Assembly (NCBI RefSeq): GCF_004360225.1
Contig: NZ_SNUA01000007.1
Coordinates: 62,001 to 126,000 of the forward strand
Length of the DNA stretch: 64,000 nucleotides
Source: Alcanivorax sp. 24
GTDB lineage: Bacteria > Pseudomonadota > Gammaproteobacteria > Pseudomonadales > Alcanivoracaceae
Direction of reading: 5' to 3'
The position numbers and the translations under genes were made by a program. How positions within the stretch are numbered: position 1 is the first letter of the stretch; each line of letters opens with the position of its first letter. The notes below the pieces were generated by a model that was not told where the DNA came from, did no database searches, and saw only the letters and a program-made list of their open reading frames with translations. Below are positions 36,458 through 43,743 of this stretch, piece after piece.

Positions 36458-36481
36458 AAAAAACGCGGCCCGTGAGCCGCG
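36458..36481 (-). terminator. Terminator for the minus-strand barrel gene
   Basis: On the minus strand CGCGGC/GCCGCG pairs around a 6-nt loop and is followed immediately by six T residues (AAAAAA at 36458-36463 on plus). It lies 122 bp beyond the stop of the outer-membrane protein gene and only 16 bp past the folE2 stop, so it separates the convergent units. Confidence 0.75.
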
Positions 36482-36554
36482 GATGAACAGCACGCCGTCA
36501 CCCCGGGCATGACCCGGGGCTCCCTCTGGAGGGCACACCGCTTGATGGAAGGAG

Positions 36555-36575
36555 ATGCCGGATCAAGTCCGGCAT
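36555..36575. repeat. ATGCCGGA-type REP
   Basis: ATGCCGGA and TCCGGCAT around TCAAG. The same unit with TCGAG in the loop lies at 7570-7590. The neighbouring CCCCGGGCATGACCCGGGG stretch (about 36499-36517) is a second hairpin, and the pair of hairpins resembles the composite in the dxs-ispA gap. Confidence 0.75.
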
Positions 36576-36602
36576 GACGTGCTTGGTCACCTGGTATGTC
36601 GT

Positions 36603-37121
36603 TCAGAACCGGCCGTTGACGCCGAACGCCAGGTTGTTCACCTCGTCACCGCTACTGTCCACGGCGCGCAGATACTCCACACTCAGAAAAACCTTGGGGC
36701 TGACGGTGAAGTCCACCCCCAGACCGAGAGACAGATCGCTGTAGTTCTTGCTGCTGGAGCCGCCGGCGCGATAGTCGTGGGTGGTTTCCACCCGGGTGAC
36801 GCCGATCAGGCCATAGGGGCGGACCGGCATGGAGTTGGGGAACTGGCCGCGAAAATAGGCGCCGTAGTGGCGGTCTATTTCCACCTTGGTGCCATTGCCC
36901 AGACTGTCATCGTCCAGCCCCAGGCCGATGCGTACTTCACCGCCCAGGGTTTCGGTGCGGTTGATCCAGGTTCCCAGCTTGAACTGCAACGCTGAGGGTT
37001 TGGCGCTGCCGCCGCGATCCGGCTCCACCTTGCTGCTCACGAAGTCCAGGCCGGCGAAGCCGCTGGCGTTGGCGATCATTGGCAGAGCGAGGCAGACGGC
37101 CAGAAGCCATGTTTTCTTCAT
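36603..37121 (-). CDS. Small outer-membrane beta-barrel protein
   Basis: 172 residues from the ATG at 37121; an upstream in-frame extension lies in REP sequence. Signal peptide MKKTWLLAVCLALPMIANA then SGFAGLDFVSS. The mature part alternates polar and hydrophobic residues in about eight strands (ALQFKLGTWI, VRPYGLIGVTRVE, LSLGLGVDFTVS, VFLSVEYLRAV) and ends in phenylalanine (GVNGRF), the BAM recognition signal. It resembles opacity/OmpW-size porins. It is last in the minus-strand row after the ZnuD-like receptor and the His-rich lipoprotein, which hints at a role in metal limitation. Confidence 0.8.
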   Translation of the reverse strand: MKKTWLLAVCLALPMIANASGFAGLDFVSSKVEPDRGGSAKPSALQFKLGTWINRTETLGGEVRIGLGLDDDSLGNGTKVEIDRHYGAYFRGQFPNSMPVRPYGLIGVTRVETTHDYRAGGSSSKNYSDLSLGLGVDFTVSPKVFLSVEYLRAVDSSGDEVNNLAFGVNGRF

Positions 37122-37199
37122 TACTACAATCCTTTCATCACAACCACGATAGGGTACTGTCATTGTAATGAAGTTTGCTGCGTAAGAAAGCCAGGTGCA

Positions 37200-37260
37200 G
37201 CCCGGCGGGCTCCCACAGCGGCTCCGTGGCCTCTCTGTGGGAAGCGAGCTTGCTCGCGAA
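37200..37260. repeat. REP-type repeat with unequal arms
   Basis: GCCCGGCGGGC at the left and GCGAGCTTGCTCGC at the right flank CTCCCACAG/CTGTGGGAA. Each arm folds on itself but the two arms are not complementary to each other, as in the copy at 138. Confidence 0.7.
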
Positions 37261-37262
37261 CA

Positions 37263-37289
37263 GGCGCCGGACGTCAAACGTCCGGCGCC
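37263..37289 (-). terminator. Perfect 12-bp hairpin after the His-rich lipoprotein gene
   Basis: GGCGCCGGACGT and ACGTCCGGCGCC pair around a 3-nt CAA loop, 10 bp beyond the lipoprotein stop. There is no T-run. It is likely an mRNA 3'-end or stabilising hairpin and resembles the arms of the repeat at 2758. Confidence 0.65.
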
Positions 37290-37298
37290 GCTTACCGC

Positions 37299-38615
37299 TT
37301 AATGCTCGTGCTCGTGCTCGTCTTCTTCCTCGCCATGATCATGATCATCGTGCTCTTCGGCGATGCCGGTCCAGACCAGGCCCAGCGGGGCGAAGCCCAG
37401 GTCGGTGACGACCTCGCTGACTTCCAGGCTTTCCAGCTCCACCCGCAGAATGGCGCCGGCGACCGGATCGGAAACGAACAGTTCATGGCCGTCACTGCTG
37501 AATGCCAGTGCCGGAGCGGAGGTGCCGGTGGCCGGAACCTGGTCCAGCAAAGAAGTGTGGCCGTGGTGACTCCAGTCCGCGGTGTCGATCACATGGAGTT
37601 CACCGCTGTCGTCAACAATCACCAGATGTTCACCATGAGGATCCAGGCCATAAGCCAGTGGTTTGGCATCGGTGGCGGCGCCTTCGCGCCAGGTCAGCAG
37701 CTCGGCGTCGGTGGCCTCGGGCTCAATCCGGTAGAGATTGTAGTCGGGGTAGGAAAACGCGACGAAGTCGGTCAGGTCGCTGTTGCTCAGAATGGTCACC
37801 AGACGTTCTGGCGCGTTGACTTTGTGATCGTGGAAGTGATCGCCATGCAGCTCCGCCACCAGGGCGCCATCTTCGCAGCCAAACACCGAGTGGCTGGTGT
37901 TGGATGCGCCACCGTGCAAGCCGGGGCAAGTGGTACCAAGCAGGCCTTGGTCGTGGAAATGGTCACCATGCAGTTGGAAAAGCCGGATGCCGTCGGCACT
38001 GCCATCGCCGTCGCTGTCATCGCTGCTCAGTACCCATTCGCCGAGCGGCTCGGCGATGCCGTGGTGGGCGTTTGCCAGCTCCTGACTGGCCAGCACACTG
38101 GTATTTTCCAGAGTGGTGTCGTTGAACAACTGGAACCCGCTGTTCTGGCTGGTGGCGCTGTCACCGTCGAAGAACAGGGCGGCAAGGCCGTCATTAACGC
38201 GGTAATGGGTGGGGCTGGAACCGAACAGCTCCTGGCCGGTCAGTGACGGGGTGTCGGCATGAGCGTGATCGCCGTGCAGGTAGATACCACTATCGAGGAC
38301 CTGTACCTGGTCATCATCGCGCTGGATAATCAGCGCGTAACGGTTGCCCGGGCTGGCGTACAGCGCGGTGGGCGGATAGGTCAGGGCGAAGTCGGCAAGC
38401 GCACTGCCTTCTTCCAGATCATAGACGTGGACGCGGGAGTTGGTGCCGGCGGCTTGTGTGAATACCAGGCGGCCAGCGCTTTCCTCGTGGTCATGGTCGT
38501 GATCGTCGCCGCCTGGGAGAGTGGTGCTGCCGGTGTCGTTATTGCAGGCGGCCAGCAGCAGGGCCAGGGTCAAGGCGCCGAGGCGGGGCAGGGCGGAGTG
38601 ATGTGAGCTGTTCAT
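37299..38615 (-). CDS. His-rich lipoprotein, predicted beta-propeller metal chaperone (AztD-like)
   Basis: 438 residues with a lipobox LAAC (C24) after a short signal. His/Asp-rich clusters lie just after the lipidation site (DDHDHDHEE), in three interior sites of similar sequence (LHGDHAHAD, LHGDHFHDQ, LHGDHFHDHK), and at the C-terminus (HDDHDHGEEEDEHEHEH). The intervening sequence has propeller-like repeats (SPGNRYALIIQRDDDQVQVLD, HGEHLVIVDDSGELHVID, in part). Periplasmic AztD zinc chaperones look similar. It lies 87 bp downstream of the ZnuD-like receptor on the same strand, so handing imported zinc to an inner-membrane system is the likely role. Confidence 0.82.
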   Translation of the reverse strand: MNSSHHSALPRLGALTLALLLAACNNDTGSTTLPGGDDHDHDHEESAGRLVFTQAAGTNSRVHVYDLEEGSALADFALTYPPTALYASPGNRYALIIQRDDDQVQVLDSGIYLHGDHAHADTPSLTGQELFGSSPTHYRVNDGLAALFFDGDSATSQNSGFQLFNDTTLENTSVLASQELANAHHGIAEPLGEWVLSSDDSDGDGSADGIRLFQLHGDHFHDQGLLGTTCPGLHGGASNTSHSVFGCEDGALVAELHGDHFHDHKVNAPERLVTILSNSDLTDFVAFSYPDYNLYRIEPEATDAELLTWREGAATDAKPLAYGLDPHGEHLVIVDDSGELHVIDTADWSHHGHTSLLDQVPATGTSAPALAFSSDGHELFVSDPVAGAILRVELESLEVSEVVTDLGFAPLGLVWTGIAEEHDDHDHGEEEDEHEHEH

Positions 38616-38702
38616 GTATCGTTCCTGAATTCGTTACGGTTTTATGACGTTATAGCGTTTCAGCAATGAGGCGCGCCGGACCCTCAAGGGGCCCGGCCAG
38701 TC

Positions 38703-40817
38703 TCAGAATTCCATGCGCATGCCGACGGTCAGATTGCGGCCCGGCTCCGGCACTGTGCGGGCCAGGAAGGAGGTGTGATTCCACACTTCCTCGCCCAACA
38801 GGTTGCTGCCACGCAGATAAACGCTGTAGCGCTGGGCCCCTTCCAGGGTGTAGCTGAGGGTGGCGTTGAGCATGTCGTAGCCCGGAGTACGGCTTTCGTA
38901 GCCGGCGATGTCGTTTTGCGGGAACACCCGGTAGAACTCCAACTCGCCGTCGAACGCCCGCCAATAGGTGTTGACGCGGCCGCCCAGGCGCTTGGCCGGA
39001 ATCCGCGGCAGTTCGTTGCCGCCGTGACTGAACTGGGCTTTGACGATGTCGCCGAACACCGTGGTGGACCAGCGCGGCGTCCACTGATAGCGCATTTCCG
39101 CTTCGGCGCCGGTGAACTCCACATCGTCCTGGGTATATTTGATCAGGCGGAACTCCTCGATCTGATCCAGAGTGCGGGCGTAGATATAGTTGTCCACCTG
39201 GTTGTGGAACAGGCCGATATCAAAGGTGAGGTCGCCACGGATCTTGCGCAGGTTAAGGCCAATGTTGCGCGAGGTTTCCTTATGGATGGCGGAATCGTCA
39301 CCGGGTGCGCCACAGGTGTAGCTGCTGGAAACCAGACCGCACTCATAGGTGTTGGTGGCCAGGTGAACACCACGGGCGTACATCTCCTGGGCATGGGGCA
39401 TGCGCTGGGCGCGGGTGGCGGACAGCGACACGTTGTAGTCCGGCCGGAAGGCCCAGGTCAGCGCCGCCGAAAGTGAATTGGCGGAATCGCTGTAAGAGGG
39501 GCGATCGAGCGGATCTTCCACTGGATCCAGGCGCTGGTGCTCGTGGCGGGCGCCCACTTCCAGATGCCATTGTTCGGAGAAGCGGTAGTGCTCCACCGCG
39601 AATACCCCAAGGGTTTCGGTGTCGGTCTTTGGCATCAGGGCTTCGGTGCCCTGGGTGTTGAACTGGTGATCGGCGTACTGGAAGCCGACCACGCCGTGCC
39701 AGCCGCCAATCGGCGCGTGCTCCGCCTCCACCCGGGTTTCATAGCCCTTGTGACGGAAAGTGGTGCCCACTTCCCCTTCCTCGATTTCATGGTGACGATA
39801 GTCGGTGTGGCTGGAACGCACCTTGACCTTCTCAATGCCGGGCAGCGGCTGCCGGTATTCCCCGCGCAGATCAATACGGCGGGCGTCCAGATCGACGAAG
39901 GGCGCTTCGTGGGCACCATGCTCGTGATCATGGTCATGGCCGTCCCCGTCACACTCCAACTGATCGCCGTTGGCGCCGCAGCCCTCGAATTCGTGGCTGT
40001 GGCCGGGCAGTCCGTAGATATCGCTGCGATAGGAATACGCCATGCCAAGGTAGCCGCGCTCGCCGATCCAGGAAGCGCCGACACTGACGTTGTCACTGTC
40101 GGCGTAGGTGCCATCGATGTCGGGTGCGGTGAAGCCATTGACTTCATAGTCGTCGGCGCGGCGGCGGGAACCTTCCACATGCACGGCGAAGTGGTCGCCG
40201 GCGCGGGCGGTAATGCCGGCGGCGCCGGCCTTCTCATTGGCCACCGTATTGCCACGGGCGGCGATGAAGCCTTCCACCGGGCGGTCCGGCATGCGCGTGG
40301 GGATCTTGTCGTCCAGGACGTTGACCACGCCGCCGATGGCGCCGCCGCCATAGAGCAGGGTGGAGGGGCCGCGCAGGACTTCCACCTTGCGGGCGAGCAT
40401 GGGTTCCACCGTGGTGGCGTGGTCCGGGGAAATATCGGAGGCGTCGAACAGACGGGCGCCATCGGACAGCACGCTTACCCGCGGCGCGCCCTGGCCCCGG
40501 ATCACCGGGCGGCTGGAACCACCGCCGAAGGTGTCGGAATGAACCCCAGGCAACCCTTCCAGCGTATTGCCGAGGGTGGCGTTGCTGCGCTGGAACAGCA
40601 GGCTGTCCTCAAGCAAGCCGAAAGAGGAAGCGCCGCTGGCGGCATCCTCGTCAAAAGGCAGGGCGGACACCTGGACCGCATCCAACTGATGGGAGGGTTG
40701 CCGGGGCGCTTGGTCGTCGGTGTTGTCGTTCTGTTGCGCCGTCGCCGGCAGTGTGGCCAGGGTGGCACCGGCCATCAGCCCCAGGGCCAGCGGCAGGGGT
40801 AAAGCTTTGCGTCTCAT
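38703..40817 (-). CDS. TonB-dependent receptor, ZnuD-like (zinc uptake)
   Basis: 704 residues. Signal peptide to about residue 28 (ATLPATAQQ), plug domain (about 45-165; LEGLPGVHSDTFGGGSSRPVIRGQ in part, VEVLRGPSTLLYGGGAIGGVVNV in part) and a 22-strand barrel ending GMRMEF. An extracellular loop near residues 283-302 is rich in histidine and acid (GDGHDHDHEHGAHEAPF), beside a cysteine pair, as in meningococcal ZnuD. A Zur-box-like palindrome sits 56 bp upstream of the ATG. Together these make zinc the best substrate guess; other divalent metals remain possible. Confidence 0.9.
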   Translation of the reverse strand: MRRKALPLPLALGLMAGATLATLPATAQQNDNTDDQAPRQPSHQLDAVQVSALPFDEDAASGASSFGLLEDSLLFQRSNATLGNTLEGLPGVHSDTFGGGSSRPVIRGQGAPRVSVLSDGARLFDASDISPDHATTVEPMLARKVEVLRGPSTLLYGGGAIGGVVNVLDDKIPTRMPDRPVEGFIAARGNTVANEKAGAAGITARAGDHFAVHVEGSRRRADDYEVNGFTAPDIDGTYADSDNVSVGASWIGERGYLGMAYSYRSDIYGLPGHSHEFEGCGANGDQLECDGDGHDHDHEHGAHEAPFVDLDARRIDLRGEYRQPLPGIEKVKVRSSHTDYRHHEIEEGEVGTTFRHKGYETRVEAEHAPIGGWHGVVGFQYADHQFNTQGTEALMPKTDTETLGVFAVEHYRFSEQWHLEVGARHEHQRLDPVEDPLDRPSYSDSANSLSAALTWAFRPDYNVSLSATRAQRMPHAQEMYARGVHLATNTYECGLVSSSYTCGAPGDDSAIHKETSRNIGLNLRKIRGDLTFDIGLFHNQVDNYIYARTLDQIEEFRLIKYTQDDVEFTGAEAEMRYQWTPRWSTTVFGDIVKAQFSHGGNELPRIPAKRLGGRVNTYWRAFDGELEFYRVFPQNDIAGYESRTPGYDMLNATLSYTLEGAQRYSVYLRGSNLLGEEVWNHTSFLARTVPEPGRNLTVGMRMEF

Positions 40818-40872
40818 GGACTCTTTTCCTCTATCGAACAGGCACGCGGAGCATGCCTTGGCAAGCTGCGAA

Positions 40873-40887
40873 TGTTATATCATAACA
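40873..40887. promoter_or_regulatory. Zur-box-like operator
   Basis: TGTTATATCATAACA is a TGTTAT-N3-ATAACA palindrome matching the core of the gammaproteobacterial Zur box (TGTTATA-N-TATAACA class). It lies 56 bp before the receptor ATG and 50 bp after the stop of the DUF2946-like gene, well placed to repress the receptor gene when zinc is plentiful. It is the only such site I found in the island. Confidence 0.75.
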
Positions 40888-40936
40888 AAAGCGCTATCGA
40901 AACCCGAACCGCTTGAGGCGGCGGCGAAATCGGAGA

Positions 40937-41269
40937 TCAGGCGGACAGAGGTGGGGCGCGGGAAAGGTAGGCGCGCAGGCCGGCCTGGGTATGGCCTCGG
41001 TTTTGCGCCAGCGGACGCCAGAATGGCTCCGCCGGAGAGTCATGCTGAACCAGCGTGGCGGGCGGCACGGCAATCTGTACCGGCGCGCAGTGCTGGCAAT
41101 GTGGGGCGACGGCGGTGCCGTCATTGTCGGGAGTGCCGCCGGCCAGGGACGTGGCGGTCGGCAAATGCTCGGTGCTGTGCCACGCCATCTGCCACTGGCC
41201 GGCGATGATCAGCAGCGCAAGCAGCAGGAAGCGAAGCGGAACAGCGCTTAGCGACTCAGAGGGACGCAT
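40937..41269 (-). CDS. DUF2946-like exported protein
   Basis: 110 residues from the ATG at 41269. One hydrophobic signal-like helix ([19 protein letters not shown]) is followed by a region with a H-C-x-x-C motif ([10 protein letters not shown]) and the C-terminal RAPP (LSRAPPLSA). These features resemble DUF2946 proteins, which are often encoded beside TonB-dependent metal receptors. Function unknown; the CxxC may bind metal. The gene overlaps yidD by 14 bp and precedes the Zur-box-like site. Confidence 0.65.
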   Translation of the reverse strand: MRPSESLSAVPLRFLLLALLIIAGQWQMAWHSTEHLPTATSLAGGTPDNDGTAVAPHCQHCAPVQIAVPPATLVQHDSPAEPFWRPLAQNRGHTQAGLRAYLSRAPPLSA

Positions 41270-41588
41270 GGTCCTTTCCATGGTTGGGGGCATGGTTGGG
41301 GGCGTCACCGAGGCCGTTGTCGATGCTGTTGTGCTCGGGGTCTTCGTCCCTGGAGGCGCCATGTAGCGGGTGTGGCGTGCCCGGTACCGGGTCGAAACCG
41401 CCGGGATGCCAGGGATGGCATTTGCACAGACGGCGCGCCGCCAGGGCGCTGCCGCGCAAGGCGCCATGGTGTTCCACTGCCTGCCGCGCGTACTCGGAGC
41501 AAGTGGGATAGAAACGGCACTGGTTGCCCAGCCAGGGGCTCAGATAGCCCTGGTAGAAGCGCAGGCTGGCCAGTAAAACCCGTTTCAC
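41256..41588 (-). CDS. yidD: Membrane protein insertion efficiency factor YidD
   Basis: 110 residues from the GTG at 41588, which gives the family-like start [21 protein letters not shown]; a TTG at 41603 would add five residues. The three conserved cysteines are in [11 protein letters not shown] and [18 protein letters not shown]. The C-terminus is longer than usual and His-rich ([13 protein letters not shown]). YidD normally lies between rnpA and yidC near the origin. This copy sits away from those genes, so it is probably a second copy tied to this island. Confidence 0.88.
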   Translation of the reverse strand: MKRVLLASLRFYQGYLSPWLGNQCRFYPTCSEYARQAVEHHGALRGSALAARRLCKCHPWHPGGFDPVPGTPHPLHGASRDEDPEHNSIDNGLGDAPNHAPNHGKDHASL

Positions 41589-41668
41589 GATGGCGACTCC
41601 CAATCAGAATCCGGCCAGCATACCCGAGGAAGATGACATTTGTCTGTCATTTGGCGGCAACATGCAGA

Positions 41669-41823
41669 ACGCAACACGCAACACGCAACACGCAACACGC
41701 TTGCACGCTTGCACGCTAAACCCGTGGCGGAGGGGAATGGTGTGTTTCCTGACAGAGGACAGGAAACACACCACGGTTTCAGAGCCAGGGGTTAGCGTGC
41801 AAGCGTGTTGCGTGTCAGCGTGT
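41669..41823. repeat. Large nested palindrome with tandem CGCAACA units
   Basis: Four direct copies of the 7-mer CGCAACA, two of TTGCACGC, then inner stem GGTGTGTTTCCTG/CAGGAAACACACC (41739-41751 with 41760-41772, 8-nt loop), then the outer return arm AGCGTGCAAGCGTGTTGCG. It fills the gap between yidD and cysS and is the largest member of the CGTGTTGCGTG family here. Confidence 0.8.
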
Positions 41824-41829
41824 CAACCC

Positions 41830-43212
41830 CTAGTCCCGGCTCCAGCGAGTGCCCTCGCGGGTGTCCTCCAGTTGGATGCCGGCGTCCTTGAGCTGGTCGC
41901 GAATCTGGTCGGCGCGGGCGAAATCGCGGGCTTTTTTGGCGGCGGTGCGTTCCGCCACCAGGGCGTCGATCTCGTCGTTGGCGAGGCCGTCATCGGCGCT
42001 GCCGTGGTTCTGGAACCAGGCCACCGGATCGGTGCGCAGCAACCCCAGCAACTCGGCGCCGGCCAGTAATTCGGCTTTCAGCACGGGCTTGTCGGCCAGC
42101 GCCGCTTTGTTCAGCCGTGCCGCCACCGCGTGCAGTGCGCTGATCGCCTCGGCGGTGTTGAGATCGTCGCGCAGTGCCAGCAGCACCGGGTGATCCTCGG
42201 GCAACACATAGTCGTCGACGGCATCGACCTGTTCGCCGCGGCCAAGCAGCGCGTAGTAGAGACCGTCCAGGCTCTGGCGTGCCTGATCCAGCACCTCGGC
42301 GGAGAAGTTCAGCGGTGAGCGGTAGTGGCTGGAGAGCAGGGCGAAACGCAGCACTTCGCCGGGGTACTCCTTCAGCAATTCGCGCACCAGCCGGAAGTTG
42401 CCCAGGGATTTGGACATCTTCTCGCCATCGATATTGATGTAGCCGTTGTGCATCCAGTAGCGCACGTACTCGGTACCGTGGGCGCAGCAACCCTGGGCGA
42501 TCTCGTTCTCATGGTGCGGGAAAATCAGATCCTGGCCGCCGCCGTGGATGTCAATGACGTCGCCCAGATGCTTGTGGATCATCGCCGAGCACTCAATGTG
42601 CCAACCCGGCCGGCCGCGTCCCCAGGGCGAATCCCAACCGGGCTGGTCATCGCCGGAGGGTTTCCACAGCACGAAATCGCCGGGGTGGCGCTTATAGTCC
42701 GCCACCTCCACACGCGCCCCGGCGAGCATGTCTTCCAGGTTGCGTCCGGAGAGCTTGCCGTAGTCGGGCATCGATTCCACCGCGAACAGCACATGACCAT
42801 CGGCCTCGTAGGCATGCCCCTTGGCGATCAGCGTTTCGACCATGGTGATCATGTCGGCGATGTGATCGGTGGCCTTGGGCACCACGGTGGGGGTGAGCGC
42901 GTTGAGTCGCGCCATGTCCTCCTCGAAGGCGGCGGTGAAGCGGGCGGTCAGTTCACCGATGTCCTCGCCGTTGTCCGCCGCCGCCTTGATGATCTTGTCG
43001 TCGATATCGGTGATGTTGCGCGCGTAGACCACCTGGGGATAGAGCCGCCGCAGCAGCCGGTAGAGCACATCGAACACCACCACCGGACGGGCATTGCCAA
43101 TATGGACGTAGTTGTACACCGTGGGGCCGCATACGTAGAGGGTGATGCGGTTCGGGTCCAGCGGAATGAAGTCGTCCTTGCGGCCGGTCAGGGTGTTGTG
43201 CAGTTTCAGCAT
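41830..43212 (-). CDS. cysS: Cysteinyl-tRNA synthetase (probable second copy)
   Basis: Charges tRNA-Cys. 460 residues, class [19 protein letters not shown] carries the first zinc cysteine and the HIGN signature; the other zinc ligands are in GWHIECSAM and [10 protein letters not shown], and KMSKSLGNF is intact, so the enzyme should be active and still able to bind zinc. The [11 protein letters not shown] form differs from the ITVYDLCHIGH of E. coli CysS. It follows hisI by 3 bp and lies in a zinc-limitation context, where alternative CysS copies are known. That it is a paralog needs the rest of the genome. Confidence 0.93.
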   Translation of the reverse strand: MLKLHNTLTGRKDDFIPLDPNRITLYVCGPTVYNYVHIGNARPVVVFDVLYRLLRRLYPQVVYARNITDIDDKIIKAAADNGEDIGELTARFTAAFEEDMARLNALTPTVVPKATDHIADMITMVETLIAKGHAYEADGHVLFAVESMPDYGKLSGRNLEDMLAGARVEVADYKRHPGDFVLWKPSGDDQPGWDSPWGRGRPGWHIECSAMIHKHLGDVIDIHGGGQDLIFPHHENEIAQGCCAHGTEYVRYWMHNGYINIDGEKMSKSLGNFRLVRELLKEYPGEVLRFALLSSHYRSPLNFSAEVLDQARQSLDGLYYALLGRGEQVDAVDDYVLPEDHPVLLALRDDLNTAEAISALHAVAARLNKAALADKPVLKAELLAGAELLGLLRTDPVAWFQNHGSADDGLANDEIDALVAERTAAKKARDFARADQIRDQLKDAGIQLEDTREGTRWSRD

Positions 43213-43215
43213 GGC

Positions 43216-43644
43216 TCAGTTCTTATACAATTCGCTGGGATCAATGATCGGGCTCCGGTCGATCACCACCCGATCGCCGTCCACCTTCCAGTAAAAACAG
43301 TCGCGGCGGCCGGTGTGGCAGGCGGGGCCGGTCTGCTCCACTTTGGCCAGCAACACGTCACCATCGCAGTCCAGCCGCAGTTCCTTGAGATACTGCACTT
43401 GCCCGGAACTTTCGCCCTTGCGCCATAGCTTGCCGCGGGAACGGGAGTAGTAGCAGACCCGGCCGGTGCGGACGGTTTCTTCTATCGCCTCCCGGTTCAT
43501 CCAGGCGAACATCAGCACTTCGCCACTGTCGTGCTGCTGGGCGATCACCGGCACCAGGCCCTGGTCGTTGAAGGCCAGGTTATCCAGCGCTTCGGAGAGG
43601 GCGACGCTGAAACCTTCCGGCTGTTGTTCGTTGGCTTTGAACAT
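43216..43644 (-). CDS. hisI: Phosphoribosyl-AMP cyclohydrolase (probable second copy)
   Basis: Third step of histidine synthesis. 142 residues, a stand-alone HisI without HisE. LWRKGESSGQVQYLKELRLDCD (in part) and the three zinc cysteines C93, C109 and C116 (LDCDGD, ACHTGRRDCFY) are conserved. No other his gene is nearby; the close partner is cysS, 3 bp away. A HisI copy in a cysS-thrS-folE2 neighbourhood is typical of zinc-responsive gene sets. The gene may be in one transcript with thrS upstream, separated by a repeat. Confidence 0.93.
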   Translation of the reverse strand: MFKANEQQPEGFSVALSEALDNLAFNDQGLVPVIAQQHDSGEVLMFAWMNREAIEETVRTGRVCYYSRSRGKLWRKGESSGQVQYLKELRLDCDGDVLLAKVEQTGPACHTGRRDCFYWKVDGDRVVIDRSPIIDPSELYKN

Positions 43645-43667
43645 AAGCAGCTCCGCTGCTGGGCATT

Positions 43668-43738
43668 CACGCTAACACGCAACACGCCGACACGCGGGAG
43701 GCCGAGCGTGTTGCATGGTGCGTGCAAGCGTGGTTGCA
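43668..43738. repeat. CGTGTTGCGTG-family palindrome between thrS and hisI
   Basis: Arms CACGCTAACACGCAACACGC and GCGTGTTGCATGGTGCGTG with CCGACACGCGGGAGGCCGA between. It occupies nearly the whole hisI-thrS gap, so a thrS-hisI-cysS transcript would carry it. Confidence 0.7.
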
Positions 43739-43743
43739 CTTAC

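Noticed and set aside
41669-41700. Possible CRISPR-like array (CGCAACA x4)
   Set aside because: The units are 7 bp, contiguous and without spacers, and no cas gene is present; it is a simple tandem repeat in a palindrome.
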